Shown: piece after piece, positions 56,751 through 64,000 of the stretch
Layout of the letters: every line of letters starts with the position of its first letter
Numbering within the stretch: position 1 is the first letter of the stretch
DNA from: Meconema thalassinum
Taxonomy: Eukaryota > Arthropoda > Insecta > Orthoptera > Tettigoniidae
Reading direction: 5' to 3'
NCBI GenBank assembly: GCA_946902985.2
Contig: OX336389.2
Span: 174,292,704-174,356,703 of the forward strand
DNA length: 64,000 nucleotides
Notes under the pieces: model-generated
The model's input: the letters and a program-made list of their open reading frames with translations, nothing else
Database searches by the model: none
Told to the model about the DNA's origin: nothing
Program-made: the position numbers and the translations under genes

Positions 56751-57584
56751 CAGGGTGTAACAAAAAGGTACGGCACAAATTGCAGGATGCATTCCTCACA
56801 CGTAGACGAAGAAATTATTGTTATATGAACATGGTTCCGGAAACGTTTTTCTTTTCAATGTTACACCTCATTGTCTCCAACTCATTAATCATGGGAAACA
56901 CACAAGAAGAGAACGTGAGAACCATGGGGATTATGCACTCTTGGTTACGTCTGGTTACGTTGTCATTATCGTAGGTGCACCGCCAGTGTTTTGTTTTAAA
57001 TGGCCCTGTTGCCATGCGACTTAGCAGATGTGTCTTTAGCTGTGTGACAAAACATGTACTTCATGCACGATGGAGCACCTCCTTATTTTAGTGTTAATGT
57101 CCATCGGCATCTAAATAACAGATTTTGTGACAGATGGATAGGTAGAGGTGGACCAATTGCCTGGCCTCCACGCTCTCCGGACCTAAACCCCCTGGACTTT
57201 TATTTGTGGGGACATTTGAAAGCTCTTGTGTATCGAACCCCAGTACCAGAATCTCCGTGCCCGTATTATGGAAGACTGCGAAACCATACGCAATCCTCCA
57301 GGTATACATCAACGCATCCGAGATTCACTACGACGGTGGGTTGATGCATGCATCAATGCACATGGAGGGCATAAAGCACATCTCCTGTGAGAAAGAGTTG
57401 CATGTGGTATGCTGGTGCATTCTGTTCTTGTGTTTTTCCCACGATTAATGAGTTGGAAACAATGAGGTATAACATGGAAACAAAGCGTTTCCGGACCCAT
57501 GTTCATATAACAAAATTTCTTCGTCTACGTGTGAGGAATGTGTCCTGCATTTTGTGCCGCACCCTGTATTGTTGTTACACCCTG
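56751..57584 (+). mobile_element. Internally deleted mariner with ~190-bp TIRs
   Basis: Flanked by TA. Ends CAGGGTGTAACAAAAAGGTA / CAGGGTGTAACAACAA. Similarity between 56751-56930 and the reverse complement of 57400-57584 is high (GGTTCCGGAAACG, CAACTCATTAATC.TGGGAAA). Keeps only the C-terminal transposase part. Confidence 0.9.
57054..57385 (+). pseudogene. Mariner transposase C-terminal fragment
   Basis: Reads YFMHDGAPPYFSVNVHRHLN (second catalytic Asp), RWIGRGGPIAWPPRSPDLNP then LDFYLWGHLKALVY (third Asp region), and in a shifted frame RARIMEDCETIRNPPGIHQR, RIRDSLRRWVDACINAHGGH. The N-terminus with the DNA-binding domain and first Asp is deleted, so it is inactive. Confidence 0.88.
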
Positions 57585-57757
57585 TATTGAATTAAAGTTC
57601 CTAAGATATTATCATCTGCCTATTGTTAGCACAGGCACTAGTACTGCGTACCAGAAACAAGAAAAGAGTATTATACCTAATTATTTCCTGGTCTTGAAAT
57701 CAATGCTTCAATTTTTTCCATATCAAAGATAACGTTTCATGATTTACACACAGTATT

Positions 57758-58480
57758 TTAATTCACCTCAGGTTCTCTTATATCCATTGATCTGGTCATC
57801 CTGGGATCAATGATCTCCAACTGGCCCTGGGTTTGGATATAAAAATCATGTGAGTGTTAGAGAGTTATCAATCTGTTCTCTTCTGAATGGCACTGTTCTT
57901 GATATTCTCTATGCTCTCTTTTTCGTTTACTTTCTGCCAAATAAAATCCCTTTATCTTTTTGCAGGCTTCCAGTACGGTATATTCCGTGCAGAATAAGGG
58001 TAGTAGACTTCGGACTATAGCGTCGTCTCCTATTAATCCGTCTGGGGAGGCACCTAAGAACCTAAGTTTTATATACGAAAAGACCACATTCTTCGACTTT
58101 TCTACCGATTTCTCCTCTAAATTTCGTTTTGCAATTCGTTCATTATCACAGTCATACTGCATTGCTTTTGAGTGAAATTCGCCGTACAGAATGTCTTTTG
58201 CTACTGGAGCCCATTTCGAGGTAGGTTTCCTCTTGCATACATATCTAAAATTGGATGCCGTAAGTCTGTCCTTTCTAGCTGTGTGCCACTTTTCGTTTTC
58301 CCTTTGGTCCCTTGTTTACTTTTCCAGTTTTTGTATATGGCCATCACTAAGCGTTAGTTGCTTGATCTTCTCATCACTAAACTCTCTCAACAGTACCTGA
58401 TCGAAATCCAACTGTATTAATCGGTTTCAATAATCACGTGAGACAGTACGTTTCATTTCATTAGACTGTTGTCGAGACAT
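57758..58480 (-). pseudogene. YqaJ-type exonuclease/recombinase domain, broken
   Basis: Minus strand: MSRQQSNEMKRTV..., then KWHTARKDRLTASNFRYVCK (RxTASxF motif), APVAKDILYGEFHSKAMQYD, NERIAKRNLEEK, LRFLGASPDGLIGDDAIV (the GASPDG core), and after a 1-nt slip EVYYPYSARN where EIKCP-SA would stand, ending HDFYIQTQGQLEIID, the usual last motif. A TAA lies in the linker near 58308. YqaJ proteins are alkaline-exonuclease-like PD-(D/E)xK nucleases that degrade DNA ends during strand-annealing recombination. In insects such genes are often carried by mobile elements. No partner gene is seen. Confidence 0.8.
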
Positions 58481-59035
58481 TGTATTCCCTTCTCACGACG
58501 CAAATAAACTTTTTCGGCAAGCTGCTCTTCTTCTCTTTTTGCTGAGTGCAGTGCCCTTCACTATTGTGGCAGTCTTTTTCTAAACTGATTTCATTGTTTT
58601 ATAGTGCCAGGATGGCCCAAACTGAAAGTCCAGCCCGACAGTTTTGGTTCTATGAGTGAAGGAACCTCGTTTCCCTCGATCGATCTGCTTATCTCCCGTG
58701 AATTTTGCAACAAGGGACATATAATTTTCGGTAGCATTGCTGGGAACTTTTTGCAATTAGGGGCTGCAAGCAAGAACGCATTAATTTGGTTGCAGTTAGC
58801 TGTTTGTCTTCATCTTGCCCGCTGGTAGTTCAAAAGTACTGTTTGCAGTCTTTAAGGATCCCAATCCAGTATTTCCGGAAACCAATTTTCCATTTTCACA
58901 ATCGCTACGCCTTTATTTTTCCACACAACGCATTGTTTTCATGTGAAGTCGAACTTGCTTCTCTGAAAGAAATTGACACTGAATAGTTCGTGATCTTGTA
59001 CTCCTACACTTATGTATTAGAAGTAAAAAAAAAAA
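58481..59035 (-). other. Possible upstream part of the YqaJ-bearing gene
   Basis: The minus strand shows long near-open stretches (for example LWKWKIGFRKYWIGILKDCK and NATENYMSLVAKFTGDKQID) interrupted by stops, directly upstream of the YqaJ start. Likely the N-terminal region of the same decayed protein. No domain recognised. Confidence 0.35.
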
Positions 59036-59039
59036 ACTA

Positions 59040-59158
59040 CACCCGTGGCGCGACAGCCCATGAAGGGCCTAGGCCTACCAAGCAACCGCTGCACTGTTTA
59101 GCCATGTAGCCTGCAGATTGCGGGGTGACGTTTAGTCATCCAACTTGTAGGCTACAGG
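59040..59158 (-). mobile_element. SINE family D tail fragment
   Basis: GACAGCCCATGAAGGGCCTA then GGCCTACCAAGC matches 39556-39630. The head is missing. Confidence 0.75.
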
Positions 59159-60499
59159 TAAAATATAAGTGAAATCATAACTGCTCAGTGCATTATAGAT
59201 TCTTTAATGCAAGCGTAAAGAAATATATAATTTCAAATATAAACTAGGAAAAAGAAACTTACAGGTGTTTAGAGGTGTTTTTGATGTGTAACATCTTTCC
59301 ACTCGGTTGCTGGATATTTTCGTGGGAGTGATTTTGAAAAATGGGACGGAAGTGGATCGGACGGAAGTGTGTAAGACGCACTGCCAGCTGAATCGCGTCC
59401 CTCCTGGACATTCATCAACACACAAAATTCTTTTTTATTTACATACTAATATTACATAACAATTCCAAGACTCTCATTTTTTTCTTCACTGCCTACTTGA
59501 TATTTCTACTCTCGCACTGCCTTCTTGATTGTTCTCGCACTGCTTTCTTGATACTCTGCTGCTAATCATATCAATGACTCATTTTAACATAATCCATATG
59601 AAATTACGTGTTGGTCTGTGAATCAAGAGGTCCGGGAACTGGGCAAGCCTTTCATGATCTACTGCCGTGCACATTGCATTTACTCGCAAGTTGGCCTATT
59701 TATAGGGAATTTAAGGTTATGAGCAGTGTCGCGTCTATTAATTTAGTTGATCCATATTGAATTCTTTATTTAGGCTAGTGCTGGTGGAAGCTACAAATCA
59801 TCTAATAAAATTAGTTCCGTATTCTATACTACAATATCTGTAAAACACTCCCTTTTACAATAGATTGATATTTATGCCAATAATATTATAAAATACCGGT
59901 GTATCAACAATATCACGTGAGGTTTCTTCTATGTCAGATGTTACACATCATATGCGACTACTCTAAGGCTCGTAAAGTTTTTCTTTTATTTTGTGTTTTT
60001 TTTGGGGAGGGGGGGGGGGGTTGGCTTCCTTTTCTTGGTACTTAGTCGCAATCTCCCCTGGGATTTAGTGGAATTCCCTTGAATCGGTTTTAGTGGTGGC
60101 TCCATTTTTCAACAAAAGCGAAAAAATAACTCCACATGATGACCGTAATGCTCTCCACCAGTCGTAGTCTACCTATATGTACAAGTATCTATTCTACCAG
60201 AAATACTGTCCGAAAAAAGTACCGAAAATAGAACACCTAACGAGCATTAAAAATAACTGTTGCAGGTAAAATAAATTTAAAAAAAGTAATTAATGAGCTC
60301 GATGAACTAAAAACAAGACGTCGTAACTAGGAACTGGTAACATATCAAAGGATCACTCAGAAATATCCAGACCTTGACAATAATTCAGAACTAACCAGCA
60401 CAGTCAATCACAACATTGGACTAGATGCTAGGGAATTCTATACCGTCTGGCAAGGTTGTCGCTCTCTCAAATCACTCGCCCTCCGCTGTCCTCCCCACC
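59159..60499. other. Anonymous DNA; short tandem repeat and G-run
   Basis: Three copies of CGCACTGCCTTCTTGAT-like units at about 59470-59556. A 12-nt G run at 60009-60020. No gene. Confidence 0.5.
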
Positions 60500-60915
60500 A
60501 ACCCTCCCCCAGCACGCTCTACATGACCTTGTTCTACTGCCGCGCCTTTTATTGCAAATGGAGTAACACTTTTACTTACAAACTTCCCAAAGTGATCCCG
60601 ACGATTCTATTCAACCGATTTAGGTTTTCGATACGACTTTGGAATCAGTGAGCAAAACTCAACTTTCGTATTACCCGTTTTTTTTTTCGAATTTTAATCG
60701 AATATTTGAAAAACAAACAGCAACTTTTCTGTTTTGGAAATAAGAAAGTAAGCAATGAATTAATATCAATTCTGCTACTAGACAGAGTACATAGCAGTTT
60801 TCAGATCGCAGATCCGAGCTCCCCTTCGATAAATAAGTAAATAAGTATATTCAGCTTCGCTTGTGCTGCCATCTGTTGAAATATTTTCTTACCAAAGTGT
60901 CGGGACATTTAGCCT
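60500..60915 (-). repeat. Dispersed repeat T, copy 2
   Basis: Inverted partner of 55045-55420; the edge reads CGGGACATTTAGCCTTAAGG on the plus strand. Confidence 0.75.
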
Positions 60916-62065
60916 TAAGGCGGTAAGAGCTGCACCGTTCAAGGATCTGCGATTAATTCCCGCCGTCTGCCCCAACTTGAGCCTCTAAAATTAAAGAATG
61001 AGATATTTGAATTACTTGGCGTACAAAATTAAAGTAAAAGAATATGTCGGGTCTATTATCCTTTTCCTCTTGACGGAAACCGCATTGATGCGCTGCTTTT
61101 TCCACTTAAGTGGCGATTATCTTTGAAAGCTTTCGCTTTTGGCCGATAGTTTTGTACGAGAACAATTAGTCTCAGATTTGCCCCAAGGACAGCGGACTCT
61201 TAATTTTGTTTCCGGACAAATTAATTACCATCTTTGAAATCAGAATTTAAAAGGCAATTCGAATTTCATCTTTTACGGACTTAAAAATATTACGCACTTT
61301 AGTTGGTATTCAGAGTTTACACTGGAAGATATACATAACCTGGTCACAACATATTTCGTGCTTTCATGAGCGCCCATCGTGGGGACCAACGGACGAATAC
61401 GTTCGTGAAGTGGTAAACGATAAAATGTAATTTATTGACATATAGAACTTCTAAAATGTATAGCGTTACTGTGGATCGAACCGCGTCCAACATGAATAGT
61501 AATCCAACGCCTCATTAATTCAGCCACCATGTTACGCTTGCTAAGACCGCTAAGCAGGTATTAAGACAATGAGGATGATATGGCACTTCTCCCTTCTTCG
61601 CATGAAAGACTGCCAATGTACACCGTAGTGTTGTTTTAGTGGGAAAAATTGGAAAAACTTGTGTGTGGATGAGAGTATTAGATTAAATACGTGCTAGACT
61701 AGAATGATCTATACTGCGTTCCCACACTCGACAAACCTGGAGCAGCTTCAGCCAATGGGAAGCAAGGCGATACGTAATAGTAAAGGGTAGGGGGAGAGAA
61801 TACTCGGAGGCAATCGGAAGTCACCGATTGAAAGCGCGCGAAGCCAACCTTCGGAGACTACCTACTCATTTCACAGCTCTAGCGCAATAGGATACACTTC
61901 ATGCGAAAAAACACGACTGCATCACCATTCGGAGATCCGAGGTTCGAATTCTGGTTCGGAGAGCGATCACCCTAAATGGCGCTTTTAACCAATAGGGTAC
62001 CAAATTTCAAGTCCAAGACACTTTCCCAATCCTACACCCCACTGTATAATTGAAATACATAAACT
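60916..62065. other. Anonymous DNA with two tRNA-like blocks
   Basis: tRNA-like head on the minus strand at 61455-61530 (GGTGGCTGAATTAATGAGGC ... GCGGTTCGATCCACA) and on the plus strand at 61895-61960 (B-box GAGGTTCGAATTCTGG). No gene. Confidence 0.45.
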
Positions 62066-62080
62066 AATACCTACACAACA

Positions 62081-62412
62081 GAGCCTCCGTGGCTCAGGCG
62101 GCAGCACGCCGGCCTCTCACCGCTGGGTCCGTGGTTCAAATCCCGGTCACTCCATGTGAGATCTGTGCTGGACAAAACGGAGGCAGACAGGTTTTTCTCC
62201 GGGTACTCCGGTTTTCCCTGTCAATATTTCATTCCAGCAACACTCTCCACTATCATTTCATTTCATCTGTCATTCATTTAATCATTGCCCCGGAGGAGTG
62301 CGTCAGGCCTCGGCAGCCGGCCCAGTTCATATCCTCGCCGCTAGATAGGGGCTTCATTCATTCCATTCCTGACCCGGTCGGAGACTGGAAGCAGGCTGTG
62401 GATTTTCATTTC
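62081..62412 (+). mobile_element. tRNA-derived SINE, family C, with 15-bp target duplication
   Basis: Near-identical to 19545-19873. Flanked by AATACCTACACAACA (62066-62080, 62413-62427). The 127-codon open frame crossing it is SINE sequence. Confidence 0.94.
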
Positions 62413-62427
62413 AATACCTACACAACA

Positions 62428-62820
62428 AAATACCATGTAACCAAACAGAAGCCATACGGGACTTATGGTTAAGATGATCCTAGTCCCCAAAGCAATAAGA
62501 ACGAATATCCGTGATTTGGATAAACGTAATTTGATCCAACCATGTATTCTGTGAACACATCCAACGAAGAGCATTAAAATAATAATTTGGCCGTACTAAC
62601 GCCGTCTGTTCGAGTAAACGAAAGTTTAAGTCATATTTTGGCAAAAGAAATGGTAAAAAGTTCAATTTTTACTTATAATGTAGTATTGGACTGCACAAAT
62701 TGAACCCATGCCTCTCTAAACATGGCTTTCTGTAGTTACCTACTTGGACGCCATACAAATGCCAGCGTTTAATTCCCCAAGAAAAGAAGTACGATGTACC
62801 TCATACAGTAAGTTATGATA
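62428..62820. other. Spacer with one tRNA-like block
   Basis: Minus strand 62690-62765 reads TGGCGTCCAAGTAGGTAACT ... ATGGGTTCAATTTG (boxes A and B). No gene. Confidence 0.4.
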
Positions 62821-62822
62821 TA

Positions 62823-63180
62823 CAGTCGCGCCAAAAAGTATTGGCACAGACACCTTTTCGCATCTAATACAAAATGAATAAATACTAGGAACATTATATG
62901 TATACCATTAACCCTTACTCAATAAAGGAAATAATTTGTTTATAAAACTATTTTCCCAACACAACAGAAACACATGTATTCAATTAAATGGGGGGGTTTC
63001 TCCTGCTCAAAAAAGTATTGGCACACTGTACGACGTTTGTTATTGTGCATTGCAGACAGCGCCGCGCGTACCAGATTTGTGCAATCGGAGTTGACAAACA
63101 GGCCAGTCGCTTGCCTGATGGCCAGTGTACGCGTGATTTATTCACTTGTCTCACAGTCCGAAAAGGAAGGAGCATGTGAT
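62823..63180 (+). mobile_element. Left end of a Tc1-like element with IR/DR structure
   Basis: TA then CAGTCGCGCCAAAAAGTATT. The 16-mer AAAAAGTATTGGCACA occurs at 62833-62848 and again at 63010-63025, 177 bp apart in the same orientation, the arrangement of IR/DR-type Tc1 elements. No right end or catalytic domain follows. Confidence 0.7.
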
Positions 63181-63414
63181 ATTTATTTCAATATCTTTTC
63201 TGGCGATCTAATCACCCCAGTAAAATGAAACACAACATATCGAATCTTTGTTCAGATATTAGTATAAAGACATCTAATGAAATGGTTTAAAAAAATTCAA
63301 AATGCCTAAGTTCGAAATTTTAAAACCTTGTTTATTTCTCGTATCTTATTCAGGCGATTGAAAATATTTTTCGTATGACGGGCTATGATAACAATCCTTA
63401 CCTAATAGCACTAA
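63181..63414. other. AT-rich spacer
   Basis: Nothing recognised. Confidence 0.4.
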
Positions 63415-63547
63415 CTTAATATGTAGCTTACTATTCGTAAATCATAAAAGCCGTGCATTTGACTTTTCTAAAGATTAATTCCCGTGGTTCGCTACAGGAT
63501 GATGTCATCTCGAGGGAGGAGTCTTAATCACCAATATTGAAATCTAT
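63415..63547 (+). repeat. Dispersed repeat shared with 6270-6422
   Basis: Partner of 6270-6422, same orientation. Confidence 0.75.
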
Positions 63548-63714
63548 AATATTCTAGCACATAAATTCTCATTGTAATGGTGTTGGTGAAGACATACGTC
63601 GTGACCAAAAGTTATTTAGTATATCGCATGGAAAATTCTTTTAATAGGTAGGAGAGTTTTAATGGAAAAGAGCAGTGGGATATATGAAAATATGCTATTT
63701 AGTTTTCCACGGAA

Positions 63715-63884
63715 TTACTTGGATCTGATGTTCTCGAAGCAGTGCACTGCCGTTTGAAGTATGGCGTCTCGTGTATGGAAACGTTTCCCACAGAGCAGTT
63801 CGTGTAGTTTGAGGAAAATTCTGAAGTCACAGGGATTAGTGTTTGGTGAATAAGGCGGATGCTCCAGTACCTCCTACCAGGGCC
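63715..63884 (-). pseudogene. Mariner transposase C-terminal fragment
   Basis: One open minus frame reads EVLEHPPYSPNTNPCDFRIF (third catalytic Asp), then LKLHELLCGKRFHTRDAILQ and a short tail to a stop. Matches the C-terminal third of mariner DD34D transposases. It is cut at the upstream side by a family-D SINE. Confidence 0.85.
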
Positions 63885-64000
63885 GGCGAGAATGAGAATC
63901 GGCCGTTAATCTTTGTCTCCGTGACTGGGGCGCTGCCACACTGTCAGACAGCTACTCAATTGTCCTAAAGAGACTGAGTGCCCTCACGTCTGTTTCTAAA
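63884..64000 (-). mobile_element. SINE family D fragment running off the window
   Basis: CGGCCGTTAATCTTTGTCTC, GGGGCGCTGCCACACTGTCA and GACAGCTACTCAATTGTCCT match 39660-39730. The tRNA head would lie beyond base 64000. Confidence 0.85.

Noticed and set aside
60009..60020. Poly-G run as a G-quadruplex regulatory site
   Set aside because: A single uninterrupted G run next to anonymous DNA. A homopolymer is a simpler explanation and may include sequencing error.
19594..62472. Repeated open frames of 89-127 codons beginning MVQIPVTPCEICAGQNGG or close
   Set aside because: They recur because they lie in the three near-identical family-C SINEs. They start in the tRNA head and show no protein family motif.

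Overview
This is an intron-like or intergenic stretch of an animal nuclear genome, almost certainly from an insect. It is AT-rich, has no operons or ribosome-binding sites, and contains tRNA-derived SINEs, Tc1/mariner, PIF/Harbinger, hAT, pogo/Tigger and Helitron-like DNA elements, a Penelope-like retroelement and LINE fragments. The density and nesting of transposons fit a large-genome insect; I cannot name the species. I found no convincing complete host gene. Two weak host-exon candidates are noted near 24.1 kb and 52.5 kb.

0-7 kb: a full-length PIF/Harbinger transposon (8-3174) with 58-bp terminal inverted repeats and a TTA target duplication. Its two genes lie on opposite strands and are interlocked, each sitting in the other's intron. 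The transposase is broken, partly by a 34-bp inverted templated duplication, while the MADF/Myb-SANT partner still reads open through three exons. Next come a decayed mariner-type transposase and a 573-bp foldback mariner derivative inserted in it, then SINEs. 7-11 kb: a Penelope-like element with an RT, a GIY-YIG endonuclease, two ~400-bp direct pseudo-LTRs, a 24-bp inverted terminal extension and a hammerhead-ribozyme-like motif. 12-19 kb: SINEs plus two LINE fragments, one of Jockey type. 19-30 kb: mostly anonymous DNA with two young SINE copies that have clear target duplications, several older SINEs and an unclassified dispersed repeat family.

29-38 kb: a Helitron-like repeat with internal ~118-bp tandem units; a Tc1 element carrying a SINE; a Tigger fragment split by an internally deleted mariner; a Tc1 N-terminal fragment; a 1-kb minisatellite with a 201-bp higher-order period; three CRE palindromes; and a 1.5-kb mariner with long TIRs. 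38-48 kb: a large inverted repeat around a mariner remnant and split by a SINE; another mariner that lost its second catalytic Asp; a second, longer copy of the Helitron-like repeat; a hAT 3' end; and an ~860-bp AT-rich palindrome. 48-64 kb: sparse. It holds an inverted repeat pair 3.6 kb apart that shares an ATG context, a third pseudo-LTR fragment, a mariner MITE with ~190-bp TIRs, a broken YqaJ-exonuclease gene, a SINE, a Tc1 end with IR/DR architecture and a mariner C-terminal fragment.

The genes do not form a host pathway. What the window records is serial insertion: elements inside elements, and several independent palindromes made from the ends of DNA transposons. All domain calls come from reading translations and motifs by eye. 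No database search was possible.
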